Positions 24,077 to 31,838 of a stretch of DNA of 36,042 bases are shown piece by piece. Below the pieces are notes generated by a model. The model had not been told where the DNA came from, did no database searches, and was given only the letters and a program-made list of their open reading frames with translations. Position 1 is the stretch's first letter. Each line of letters opens with the position of its first letter. A program made the translations under genes and the position numbers. The DNA comes from Anaerocolumna sp. (lineage in GTDB: Bacteria > Bacillota > Clostridia > Lachnospirales > Lachnospiraceae), in assembly GCA_029239975.1 (NCBI GenBank), contig JARBTX010000037.1, positions 1-36,042 on the forward strand, written 5' to 3'.

Positions 24077-25069
24077 ATGAACGAAGTTGTAAAATTAGCA
24101 GTAGATTCTTACAAGGGTAAGATCGCTGGAAATTATTCTGTTTCCGATTCTATGGAAGTTTTAAGACAGGCATTGGTTGAAGCTAATAATGGTTCCACCA
24201 CATTAGATTATAGAGCAATTAGAGATGGTAAGTGCAATGGATTATTTGCAATTCTTGAAGAAATCGTTACTAAGACAGTTTTAGAAGGGCTTCCTGCTTC
24301 TTCTCCTCTGTTTAGGTTTGTAGATTTTAGAAATAAGGCTCTTGGTGATCAGGATTCTTTTATTGTACAAGATGCATCTTTATTTACAGTTGCTGACATT
24401 GCAGAGGGTACACAGGGCGTTAGAAGACAGCGTTTAGTTGGTGGAGAGACTGTTTACGTAACTCCTCAGTTAAAAGGTATTAAGATTTATGAAGAACTCA
24501 ACAGAGTATTATCTGGACGTATTGATTTTAACGAATTGATTGACAGAGTTTCTAAATCCTTCTTACTTAAGATTAATCAGGATATCTATACAGCATTCGC
24601 TGCTACATATGCTAAGTTAGTTGCTCCTTATCAGGTAACAGGCTCCTTTGCAGCAACAGATCTCGTTACATTGATCGACCATGTTGAAGCTGCAACTGGC
24701 AAGACCGCTTACGTGTTAGGTTCTAAGCAAGCAGTTAGAAAAATCACTGGTGTTACTGGTGCTTCTGCCGATTCCGCTTTAGAAGATTTATACAATGTAG
24801 GTTACTTTGGTAAGATTGGTACAACCCCGATTATCGCTATGAATAATGGTCATAAAGCAGGTGGTACTACATTTATCTTAAATGACACTGATCTTCATGT
24901 AGTTGCTGGCGATGACAAGTTTATCAAGATGGTAACTGAAGGTGATACATTAATTATTCCGGGCAATCCTACTGATAACGCTGATTTATCTCAGGAATTT
25001 ATGATGGCACAGAGATACAACACCGGTATCGTTATGAGTGAAGTATTTGGTTGCTACAGAATTAGTTAA
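24077..25069 (+). CDS. Major capsid protein (330 aa)
   Basis: HK97-fold-type capsid protein by length, order and composition. Helical N-terminal segment (1-60), then FRNKALGDQDSFIVQDA and EGTQGVRRQRLVGGETV, and a C-terminal half with hydrophobic strands (TPIIAMNNGHKAGGTTFIL, DTLIIPGNP). Its codon use is the most 'polished' in the window (many GTA, GCT, ACT), as expected of a highly expressed gene. It has its own motif copy upstream and a hairpin downstream. Confidence 0.85.
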   Translation: MNEVVKLAVDSYKGKIAGNYSVSDSMEVLRQALVEANNGSTTLDYRAIRDGKCNGLFAILEEIVTKTVLEGLPASSPLFRFVDFRNKALGDQDSFIVQDASLFTVADIAEGTQGVRRQRLVGGETVYVTPQLKGIKIYEELNRVLSGRIDFNELIDRVSKSFLLKINQDIYTAFAATYAKLVAPYQVTGSFAATDLVTLIDHVEAATGKTAYVLGSKQAVRKITGVTGASADSALEDLYNVGYFGKIGTTPIIAMNNGHKAGGTTFILNDTDLHVVAGDDKFIKMVTEGDTLIIPGNPTDNADLSQEFMMAQRYNTGIVMSEVFGCYRIS

Positions 25070-25074
25070 TAAAT

Positions 25075-25124
25075 AATATATAAAACATTATATAGGTGGA
25101 TTGTGAATAACTCTCCACCTATAT
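25075..25124 (+). promoter_or_regulatory. Motif variant plus 11-bp inverted repeat after the capsid gene
   Basis: AATATATAAAACA (25075-25087) is followed at once by ATATAGGTGGA (25090-25100) and its exact complement TCCACCTATAT (25114-25124). There is no T-run, so it is not a classical terminator. It could stabilise the capsid mRNA 3' end or be a promoter with leader hairpin for 25146 onward. Confidence 0.5.
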
Positions 25125-25145
25125 TGAATAAAAGGAGGAAATAAA

Positions 25146-25784
25146 ATGGCTTATACTGCTGAACAAAGAGAAGCTAAAAGACTCGAAGAAGAAGGAAAGC
25201 TTAAAGCTGAACTTGAAGCTAAAATTCGTAAAGAACTTGAGGCTGAATATAAAGCAAGAAGTAAAGCAGAAACAAAGGAAAATGTAAAGGTTGACCTACC
25301 TGTTAAAAACGTAAAGAAAAAGATACCTTTAGATACAATGATACCTTGTAGGAGTGGTGTGCAAGGAAAGTTAGTATATGTATCTACTAGAATTAATGGA
25401 TATCGTGTAGATTGGGAAGATTATGGCTCAATCGAATATATTGAGTTATCTGAATTAATTTCTATGAGAAATACGGGCAAGAGTTTTTATGTCAATAATT
25501 GGGTTTTCTTTGAAGACACTGACGAATACACCGCTACTGATGTTTATAACTTCTTAGAAGTTTCAAAATACTACGAAAACGCCATTGTTGGTGAGGACTT
25601 AGATAAAATCTTTACTATGACACCGGAAGAAATAATTAAACTTGTTTCAAAGTTGTCAAGAGGTGTAAAAGATAATATTGCAGCAAAGGCACGAATTCTT
25701 ATTGATAACAAAGAATTTGACTCCGGAAATAGAATTGATGCATTACAAAAAGCACTTGATGTTGAATTACGACCTTCGTATTAG
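25146..25784 (+). CDS. Hypothetical head protein with N-terminal coiled coil (212 aa)
   Basis: Residues 4-50 are a highly charged Ala/Glu/Lys helix that probably forms a coiled coil. A compact domain (about 60-150; IPCRSGVQGKLVYVSTRING, YRVDWEDYG) and a helical C-terminus follow. Proteins of this type follow the major capsid gene in Gram-positive phages with no firm function; a fibre-like or connector role is possible. AAGGAGG precedes the ATG. Confidence 0.7.
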   Translation: MAYTAEQREAKRLEEEGKLKAELEAKIRKELEAEYKARSKAETKENVKVDLPVKNVKKKIPLDTMIPCRSGVQGKLVYVSTRINGYRVDWEDYGSIEYIELSELISMRNTGKSFYVNNWVFFEDTDEYTATDVYNFLEVSKYYENAIVGEDLDKIFTMTPEEIIKLVSKLSRGVKDNIAAKARILIDNKEFDSGNRIDALQKALDVELRPSY

Positions 25785-25794
25785 GAGGTAATAG

Positions 25795-26226
25795 ATGACT
25801 GAATATAAAGTTATGTTTGACAAATTTAAAGATAAGATTACTGATCCTGATTTATTGTTATATTTAGAAGGTGTGCAACAGGAAATTCTAATTAGTTTAT
25901 TAACCAGTGCATGTACAAAGTTTAAAAGATTATGTAAACAAAACTTAGCAGACAGAGATGATACAGCAAAAAAGTTTAATTTTGTAGTAGATGATGAGGT
26001 AATTGATATTCTTAGTGATATTATGGTTGAATATTGGCTTAAACCATCACTTAATAATATTGAGAATTTAAGAAATCAATTAAGCACAAAAGATTTTAAA
26101 GTATTCTCTCCTGCCGATTTATTACGTGCTATACAGAATACATATAATCTTAGTCGTCAACATGCGAAATCTGCAATGAATGAGTACTCTTTTATTAATG
26201 GAGATTGGGAGAATTTAAAATCATGA
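25795..26226 (+). CDS. Probable head-tail connector protein (143 aa)
   Basis: Mainly helical; it lies just after the capsid genes where head-tail adaptors occur. No motif is recognised. AGGAGG is 6 nt before the ATG. Its stop overlaps the start of the next gene (ATGA), showing translational coupling. Confidence 0.6.
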   Translation: MTEYKVMFDKFKDKITDPDLLLYLEGVQQEILISLLTSACTKFKRLCKQNLADRDDTAKKFNFVVDDEVIDILSDIMVEYWLKPSLNNIENLRNQLSTKDFKVFSPADLLRAIQNTYNLSRQHAKSAMNEYSFINGDWENLKS

Positions 26227-26552
26227 TAGAAGTAAAATATGGTTTATTGCCAAACGAAAGCTTTTGTCGTTATTTTGATTTTCTGATTGATAAAACTTAT
26301 AAAATATTACCATTAAAAGAAGAAAACTCATCTACGTTAAAATCTTATCTTGAAAGCTACCAAAGAGAACTAATAGGGAATAAAGAACTAATAAACTTAC
26401 TAAAAAATGAACCACAATTTATATCAGTATTAAATACGATGCAATATCTTATTGATGAAGAATACTCTACTTCGGTTTGTAGAAAAGAGGTATTTAAATG
26501 CATCCGTATTTTAAAAGATATAAATGAAAAATATTTTACAGAAAGGAAGTGA
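26223..26552 (+). CDS. Small hypothetical connector-region protein (109 aa)
   Basis: Helical and charged, coupled to the upstream gene by ATGA overlap. ATG at 26223 is chosen; an in-frame TTG at 26205 lies inside the previous gene and has no ribosome site. GGGAG lies about 11 nt upstream. No family is recognised. Confidence 0.6.
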   Translation: MIEVKYGLLPNESFCRYFDFLIDKTYKILPLKEENSSTLKSYLESYQRELIGNKELINLLKNEPQFISVLNTMQYLIDEEYSTSVCRKEVFKCIRILKDINEKYFTERK

Positions 26553-26556
26553 TTTT

Positions 26557-27540
26557 GTGGATAGATATGCAGAACGAATTAATCTAATGGGTACCACTCA
26601 AAGAGAACGTCAGCTTAATAGATTAAAACAAACAATATCAAGCAATGCTCCACAATCGCTTTCTTGCAAAGATGTAAAAATAGGTGGAGTTGACAGAAAG
26701 TTAATTATTAACGACACAAAAACCACAACTATAAAAGATTTTACTACCCTTCCAAACGAAACAGTGTCGGCAAGCGATAGTATTTTGTGGAATACCAAAA
26801 ATTGGTTGATTACTGAAGCAGATTCGGATAGTGAAGTTTATGTAAAAGGTAAAATAAAGGAGTGTAACTACACTCTTAAATTCCAACATCCAACAACCGG
26901 AGCAATACTCTCCTACCCATGTATAACGTCGTCAACTCGATTAGGTCAAGAAGAAAATTCATATATGACATTAGGGAATAACGAGAAGTCAATTTTACTA
27001 GCTTACAATCAATCTACTATTCTATGTGGTTCTGGTAAACGTTTTTTTGTGGATAACAATACAGAGAATCCCATACCTTATATCGTAATTGGGGTAGACA
27101 ATACATCTCATAATGGATTAATTGAATTAATTGTTAAAGAAGACAGATTGCAATCCACTGATAATATTGAGCTAGGAATATGTAATTATTTTACACCTAT
27201 AGAAGAACCAGAACCAGTTGATCCAGAAGTGCCGACACGAATTGTTACTATTACAAGCGACACTACTAACTACGAAGTAAAACTAGGACTTACATACACT
27301 TTTAGCGTTACAGTTACCAATGAATTAGGAGTAGTGATTACTAACACCAGTCCGATTTATTCAATTAATAACACATACATCGGAAAAGTTGTATTAACAG
27401 ATAACGGCAACGGTACTGCTACAATTAAAGTTGAAGGTAAGGCTACTAATTTGTTGGGTAGTCAGTTTACATTACAGTGCATGGATATGGTTAGCGGATT
27501 TTCATCTTCTATTCTATTCACTATTGTTGGATTGTGGTAG
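26557..27540 (+). CDS. Head-closure-like protein fused to a bacterial Ig-like domain (327 aa)
   Basis: The N-terminal ~215 residues resemble head-closure/neck proteins of Clostridia phages (MDRYAERINLMG start; ILWNTKNWLITEADSDSEVY; IKECNYTLKFQHP). After an acidic Pro linker (about 215-225, EEPEPVDPEVP) comes a single all-beta Big-type Ig-like domain (VTITSDTTNYEVKLG to the C-terminus, with NGNGTATIKVEG). The start is GTG 26557, 7 nt after AAAGGAAG; an upstream ATG at 26524 overlaps the previous gene. The Ig domain probably projects from the neck and binds host or mucosal surfaces. Confidence 0.65.
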   Translation: MDRYAERINLMGTTQRERQLNRLKQTISSNAPQSLSCKDVKIGGVDRKLIINDTKTTTIKDFTTLPNETVSASDSILWNTKNWLITEADSDSEVYVKGKIKECNYTLKFQHPTTGAILSYPCITSSTRLGQEENSYMTLGNNEKSILLAYNQSTILCGSGKRFFVDNNTENPIPYIVIGVDNTSHNGLIELIVKEDRLQSTDNIELGICNYFTPIEEPEPVDPEVPTRIVTITSDTTNYEVKLGLTYTFSVTVTNELGVVITNTSPIYSINNTYIGKVVLTDNGNGTATIKVEGKATNLLGSQFTLQCMDMVSGFSSSILFTIVGLW

Positions 27541-27551
27541 GAGGTGGATGA

Positions 27552-28046
27552 ATGGGAAAAAATAATTTTGAATCACTTGCTGATAATCGTATGGAATTTA
27601 TGAATCGTTTAGCTATGGATGATGAATTAGCTAAATGTATGTTAAATAAAGCTGACTACTTCAAAGATACTACTATTACAGAGTTAGAAAAAGCTAATTT
27701 AATGTTTAAGCAGATTTATCCGTTTCAAAAAACAACTGGTAAACTATCAACTGATAAATCTTATATAACTATGAGATTTAAATATAAGAAATTACCTAGT
27801 GGCAATGTATATAAGGCATCTTACGTAACTTTATATATATTTTGTCCAGATAGTTTATTTGTTACAAAATATAACCAACTCAGAACCGACTATATGCTTC
27901 AGTGTGTAGATAGGTTGCTTAACGACACTAGGGGCGAAGGATGGATAGGCAAACTTGCATTAGAAACCATGGACGATATTGTAATGGATAATGATGGTGA
28001 ATATGTAGGTATCGCTGTGACATATAAAAATACGGAGTTTCAGTGA
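27552..28046 (+). CDS. Probable tail completion/terminator protein (164 aa)
   Basis: It lies between the head-closure and tail-tube genes. An alpha/beta protein with a strand-rich middle (YITMRFKYKKLPSGN, YVTLYIFCPDSLF) and a helical part, which agrees with tail-terminator proteins. Not confirmed by a clear motif. GAGGTGG precedes the ATG. Confidence 0.55.
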   Translation: MGKNNFESLADNRMEFMNRLAMDDELAKCMLNKADYFKDTTITELEKANLMFKQIYPFQKTTGKLSTDKSYITMRFKYKKLPSGNVYKASYVTLYIFCPDSLFVTKYNQLRTDYMLQCVDRLLNDTRGEGWIGKLALETMDDIVMDNDGEYVGIAVTYKNTEFQ

Positions 28047-28065
28047 TGGGTGGTGTATAACTAAA

Positions 28066-28785
28066 ATGTTTGATAAAAAATATTACTTAGATTTAGTAAC
28101 ACAAGATCCTATTAATTATAACGGTTTGATAATATATCAACCATCATTTATGGATATAAAACAGTATGGACTAGAAAATTACGATGTATTAATGTACGTA
28201 CATAAACTAACTTTAGATTGCTTTGGTGGAGTCGTAAGTGGCGACACAAACCTATTTGAAGATATAATTTTAAAAGATAAGGGACTGACAAATTGTCTAA
28301 CAGAATCTTTATATATGTTTACAAAGCCAGAAATTATATATCTTTCAAGTGATAATAAATATTTAAAACTAGTTTTTAATAAAAATGATCATTTTATAAT
28401 TAATGCCGATAATTTTAACGACATTAGCGATATATTATTAAAAATAAATGCAACTCAAAAAATAAAAATAGAGAAACCACCGGAAAACATGTCTGATAGG
28501 CAAAAGGATGTGTGGAAAAAACTTCAAGAAGGTAGACAGAGAGACGAAAATAAAAACGAGTTACATCTTTATGATATGTTAAACATATGTGAATTCGGTG
28601 GAGATTATCATATTCCTATTTCTGTAATTAAAGATTGGTCTCTTTGGAGAATAATGAACTGTTATAAGACAAGAGTTGGATGGAAGGGATATTGTGACAA
28701 CCTCCAAATAGCATTAATAAGTCATGATGATAAAAATATTTCTGGTAAAAATCATTGGTATCAACAATTAATGATTCGTGAATAG
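28066..28785 (+). CDS. Hypothetical tail-region protein (239 aa)
   Basis: Not firmly recognised. Resembles tail-assembly accessory proteins of Clostridia phages by size, position and the helical, aromatic-rich C-terminal part (SVIKDWSLWRIMNCY). ATG 28066 has GGTGG about 14 nt upstream; an in-frame ATA 9 nt earlier at 28057 is a closer alternative start and would parallel other genes here. The terminator 28770-28799 overlaps its last codons. Confidence 0.6.
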   Translation: MFDKKYYLDLVTQDPINYNGLIIYQPSFMDIKQYGLENYDVLMYVHKLTLDCFGGVVSGDTNLFEDIILKDKGLTNCLTESLYMFTKPEIIYLSSDNKYLKLVFNKNDHFIINADNFNDISDILLKINATQKIKIEKPPENMSDRQKDVWKKLQEGRQRDENKNELHLYDMLNICEFGGDYHIPISVIKDWSLWRIMNCYKTRVGWKGYCDNLQIALISHDDKNISGKNHWYQQLMIRE

Positions 28786-28799
28786 CGAGTCATTTTTTA
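28770..28799 (+). terminator. Intrinsic terminator overlapping a gene end
   Basis: AATGATTCG (28770-28778) pairs with CGAGTCATT (28786-28794, one G-U), followed by six T. The stop codon of the preceding gene lies inside the loop. Confidence 0.7.
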
Positions 28800-28840
28800 T
28801 TGCAATAAAACAAAAAAGAAAGGTTAAATGGTGATTATAC

Positions 28841-29587
28841 ATGTTATATGCATTGAAAGATTGTGCGAATTTAAGAATTGATTCCGCTACAACCAGTAAA
28901 ACAGTATTATATGTAAATTATGCAAAGACATCTTCGCTTGAATTTACAAGTGATTCAGTATTTGCAATGAACAAAAACGTTAAAGCTGTTCGATTCGACT
29001 CAAATCGTGAGGGGCAATTTACCACCACTATGGAAGTATTTCCAATGGAAGTAATTCCTTTGTTATTTGGTACTAACTTCTCAAGTGCTACTGTGCCGTT
29101 TGCGAAAAGAGAAATTTTAAAGGTTACAAGTGGTTCTGCTACATTAGTTGGAACTCCAAAAGTTGGAACATTGCAAGTATACAAAGTTAAAGAGGATGAT
29201 AAAATAACACATATTGCTGAGCAGACAGTCGGTACTACTACTTCTGAAAACAAATATTCTATTGCAGGTCAGACTTTAACATTTAATACTACAACTACTT
29301 TTGCAACTGATGGATATGTTGTTTGTTATTACTTTGTGGACACAGCAGCAAAGAAATTTGTTGTAGATAATATTTCATTCCCTGGCGGTTATGTTATTTA
29401 TGGTGACACAAACCTTAGAGGTACTGATCAAGGTGATGACTTTGTACAGTTTAAATTACATAACGTTAAACCTCAAAGTAACGCTTCTCTTACAATGGAT
29501 GTTGATAATATTGCAACATTACAAATAGTTTGGGATGTTATGGGAGATAGTGAGGGTAACATGATGACTTGGAGTGCAATTGAATAA
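28841..29587 (+). CDS. Probable major tail (tube) protein (248 aa)
   Basis: Beta-rich, Thr/Val-rich protein at the expected position after the neck and completion genes. Hallmarks are a Thr/Ser-rich N-terminal barrel (DSATTSKTVLYVNYAKTSS), a long central variable loop (about 90-150) and a C-terminal DxDNIATLQIVWD part seen in tube-type tail proteins. The ATG follows a weak ribosome site; AAAGG is 17 nt away. A terminator ends the previous gene 40 nt upstream, so it likely has its own promoter. Confidence 0.72.
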   Translation: MLYALKDCANLRIDSATTSKTVLYVNYAKTSSLEFTSDSVFAMNKNVKAVRFDSNREGQFTTTMEVFPMEVIPLLFGTNFSSATVPFAKREILKVTSGSATLVGTPKVGTLQVYKVKEDDKITHIAEQTVGTTTSENKYSIAGQTLTFNTTTTFATDGYVVCYYFVDTAAKKFVVDNISFPGGYVIYGDTNLRGTDQGDDFVQFKLHNVKPQSNASLTMDVDNIATLQIVWDVMGDSEGNMMTWSAIE

Positions 29588-29598
29588 GGAGGATTTAT

Positions 29599-29790
29599 AT
29601 GAAGAAAATCACATATAGTTGTCCTGCTGTTCCACCGGAAGGAATTTTTGTTGGAAAGATTTACGAAACTGGCAAAGATGAAAAAGGATTTTATTATACT
29701 GATGGTAAAATAAAGGTACATGAAGAAGAAGCATTTATTAATATGCTATTTTCTCCTATTGAAGCAGAAAAAGTTATTATAAAGAAATAA
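29599..29790 (+). CDS. Small tail-region protein (63 aa)
   Basis: Not recognised; compact, strand-rich and acidic toward the end. AAGGAGG is 6 nt before the ATG, 11 nt after the tail-tube gene. It is followed by the terminator at 29801-29829, so it ends the tube transcript. Confidence 0.65.
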   Translation: MKKITYSCPAVPPEGIFVGKIYETGKDEKGFYYTDGKIKVHEEEAFINMLFSPIEAEKVIIKK

Positions 29791-29800
29791 AATTATTGAA

Positions 29801-29829
29801 GGCTAGGTGAAACATCCTAGCCTTATTTA
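29801..29829 (+). terminator. Intrinsic terminator
   Basis: GGCTAGG (29801-29807) pairs with CCTAGCC (29816-29822), then TTATTT. It ends the tail-tube unit. Confidence 0.75.
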
Positions 29830-29900
29830 AAGTGAATTGTATTGATTATAGGGAACATACAATTCACTTTTTGTGATTTTTGTATGTTCCCTATTTTTTA
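29829..29900 (+). promoter_or_regulatory. Two overlapping long hairpins, attenuator-like leader
   Basis: Hairpin 1: 13-bp stem between 29829-29841 and 29858-29870 (AGTGAATTGTA / TACAATTCACT core). Hairpin 2: 14-bp perfect stem between 29848-29861 and 29881-29894 (TAGGGAACATACA / TGTATGTTCCCTA core) followed by six T, i.e. a terminator. The 3' arm of hairpin 1 shares TACA with the 5' arm of hairpin 2, so the two full stems exclude each other, as in an antiterminator/terminator pair. It lies just before the 29937 gene. Confidence 0.65.
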
Positions 29901-29936
29901 CGTTGTGCCAAATTCAATATAGAGAGGATGTTTATC

Positions 29937-30152
29937 ATAGATAATCAAGATAAAAAAATGAAACTTGCACCAGAAGACGAGGTTCGTCTGATAAATCCAA
30001 GACAAGTGTACTATTATATTTCTGAAGGAATTCAACCATTAAGGCTTGAATGTGGATATGATGAGAAAATTGTTTTTGTTTTTCAAAAAGAACCTACGTT
30101 AAAATTATTTTCAAAGTGGAGAAGTTACGATACTGGATGGATTAAAAAGTAA
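29937..30152 (+). CDS. Small phage protein (DUF5659-like), ATA start (71 aa)
   Basis: Contains INPRQVYYYISEGIQPLRLE and KIVFVFQKE, resembling small Clostridia phage proteins with a LINPxQ...YI...G pattern; the function is unknown. AGAGAGG (29921-29927) lies 9 nt before ATA 29937. The in-frame ATG at 29928 directly touches the ribosome site, so ATA is the likelier initiator. It is downstream of the attenuator-like hairpins. Confidence 0.6.
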   Translation: MDNQDKKMKLAPEDEVRLINPRQVYYYISEGIQPLRLECGYDEKIVFVFQKEPTLKLFSKWRSYDTGWIKK

Positions 30153-30180
30153 TAATTAATATGAAAGGAATTGAATTAAT

Positions 30181-31035
30181 ATGGGAACGAATAATAGAAG
30201 CTTTATACCGTTTGGAGAATTCAATAAACAAGAATATGGAAGTGATTTCTTAGATAAATATTGGGATTATGAAATAAATAAAATTAATCCAAATGATATC
30301 GGTAAAGGATCAAGACAATTAATATGGATTAAGTGTCAAGAACATGATTATCATGGTAGTTATGAATTGAAAGCATATTCATTTAATCAAGGTTGTAGAT
30401 GTCCATATTGTAGTGGTAAAAGAGTACATAAAAATGATTCGTTAGGATATATGTATCCGCAGGTAATTGAAATGTGGTCTTATAAAAACGAATTATCTCC
30501 ATATGAAATTACTTATGGTAGCGGTCGTGATATTTGGTTAAAGTGTCAAGAAGGTATTCATGATGACTATAAAACTAAACCATATAGAGCAAAAGAACAC
30601 GAATTCAGATGTCCAAATTGTTCGCAAGAACAAGATAAAAGCAGAATACAAACTAAGGTAGAAAATTTTATAAAAGAAGAATTTGGATTTACATTACTAC
30701 ATGAATATGATTGCAACATAATTGCACAAAACCCGAAGAAAATTAAAAATAGCATGATGCCTTATGATATTGAAATAGCAGAATTAAAACTTATCTGTGA
30801 GGTTCAAGGGCAACAACATTTTGAAATAACTGGTTGGAGTAGATCACACGCTAAACGAAATAATACTACACCAGAATTCGAATTAAAAAAGCGTAAATTA
30901 TATGATAGATATAAAAAGTACATAGCTTTTAAAAAGGGGTATAGCTATTTAGCTGTTCCTTATTGGTTTGAAACTAATGATAATTATAAGGACTTATTAA
31001 GAAATAAAATATGGAACATTATATTAACAACATAA
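30181..31035 (+). CDS. Zinc-ribbon, restriction-fold homing-type endonuclease (284 aa)
   Basis: The N-terminal half has two zinc-ribbon repeats of the IWIKCQEHDYHGSYE...CPYCSGKRV type (about 55-80 and 120-142), the probable zinc-ribbon repeats of phage endonucleases. The C-terminal half has a PD-(D/E)xK-like core: YDIEIAELKLICEVQGQQHF and KGYSYLAVPYWFE. Such free-standing genes are mobile and insert into late regions of phages and bacterial elements. It lies between small tail-region genes with no sign of relation to assembly. AAAGGA precedes the ATG. Confidence 0.75.
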   Translation: MGTNNRSFIPFGEFNKQEYGSDFLDKYWDYEINKINPNDIGKGSRQLIWIKCQEHDYHGSYELKAYSFNQGCRCPYCSGKRVHKNDSLGYMYPQVIEMWSYKNELSPYEITYGSGRDIWLKCQEGIHDDYKTKPYRAKEHEFRCPNCSQEQDKSRIQTKVENFIKEEFGFTLLHEYDCNIIAQNPKKIKNSMMPYDIEIAELKLICEVQGQQHFEITGWSRSHAKRNNTTPEFELKKRKLYDRYKKYIAFKKGYSYLAVPYWFETNDNYKDLLRNKIWNIILTT

Positions 31036-31065
31036 ATTATAACTTTGATTTGGAGGTGAGGATTT

Positions 31066-31248
31066 ATTCCTAAATATATTTATAAATGTAGTTGTGGTGA
31101 AGAAATTGAAGTAAATTGTAGCATGAAGGAATATTCTTCTGTTGTTGACTGCCCTGTTTGTAATAACAAAGCAGAAAGAAAAGTATCAGATATATTACCG
31201 CAAAATTATATTGTAAACTGTTCCGGCTTTTACGGAAAATCTAGTTAA
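31066..31248 (+). CDS. FmdB-like zinc-ribbon protein with ATT start (60 aa)
   Basis: Reads (M)PKYIYKCSCGEEIE... with CSCG and CPVC pairs, i.e. a one-zinc ribbon as in the FmdB family, whose members typically begin MPxYxYxC. The frame is closed by TGA at 31057, leaving only GGA TTT before ATT 31066, so no ATG/GTG/TTG is available. GGAGG lies 9 nt upstream. The N-terminal family match makes ATT the start. Small zinc ribbons of this type are regulatory or nucleic-acid-binding. Confidence 0.75.
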   Translation: MPKYIYKCSCGEEIEVNCSMKEYSSVVDCPVCNNKAERKVSDILPQNYIVNCSGFYGKSS

Positions 31249-31259
31249 GGAAGTGAATA

Positions 31260-31838
31260 ATGTCAAATGAATTAAAATTAGTAAGCTCTATTCCGGTTTC
31301 TGTTAATCATTACATAAAACCACGAACATTTATTACATGGAAAGGCAACACACCTATCGCCAATGTAACGATGTATGAAACAGTAGAAGCAAAGGCTTAT
31401 AAAAAACAATTTAAAAGGTATGTAGAAGAACAAGTTAAACTACAAGGATACTCTTCTATTCCAAATAAAACACAACATTTCTATATTGACTGTGTTTTTT
31501 ATTTTGAAAGAACAGATCAAGATCCAAATAATTATTTTAAATTACCATTGGATGCAATAACAGAAACACAACTATTATGGCTTGATGACAATACGACATG
31601 CGAGAGGGTTAAGGCAATCTATTATGATTCTGAAAATCCTCGAATTGAAATAACAATAAAGCCAGTTGATTACATAGGGATATTTCCTACTATCAGCCAT
31701 CTTAATGAATTCCGAGAAAAGTGTGTAACTTGCACTAGAAGTAAACGTAATTGTTCTATATTAAATAAAGCAATTGAAGGAAGAATTCAAGAAGAAATTA
31801 GTGAAGGAGTATGTGGAAAGTATAAAGAGGTTAAATAA
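31260..31838 (+). CDS. RusA-like Holliday-junction resolvase with extra zinc tail (192 aa)
   Basis: A RusA fold in the first ~135 residues, with the catalytic Asp region YFERTDQDPNNYFKLPLDAI (about 78-97) and a following WLDD (Asp pair). These residues bind metal in RusA. A C-terminal part with CVTCTRSKRNC (about 160-172) could bind zinc and is not in minimal RusA. It may resolve branched phage DNA before packaging. It sits unusually among tail genes, next to two endonucleases. AAGGAAG precedes the ATG. Confidence 0.78.
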   Translation: MSNELKLVSSIPVSVNHYIKPRTFITWKGNTPIANVTMYETVEAKAYKKQFKRYVEEQVKLQGYSSIPNKTQHFYIDCVFYFERTDQDPNNYFKLPLDAITETQLLWLDDNTTCERVKAIYYDSENPRIEITIKPVDYIGIFPTISHLNEFREKCVTCTRSKRNCSILNKAIEGRIQEEISEGVCGKYKEVK

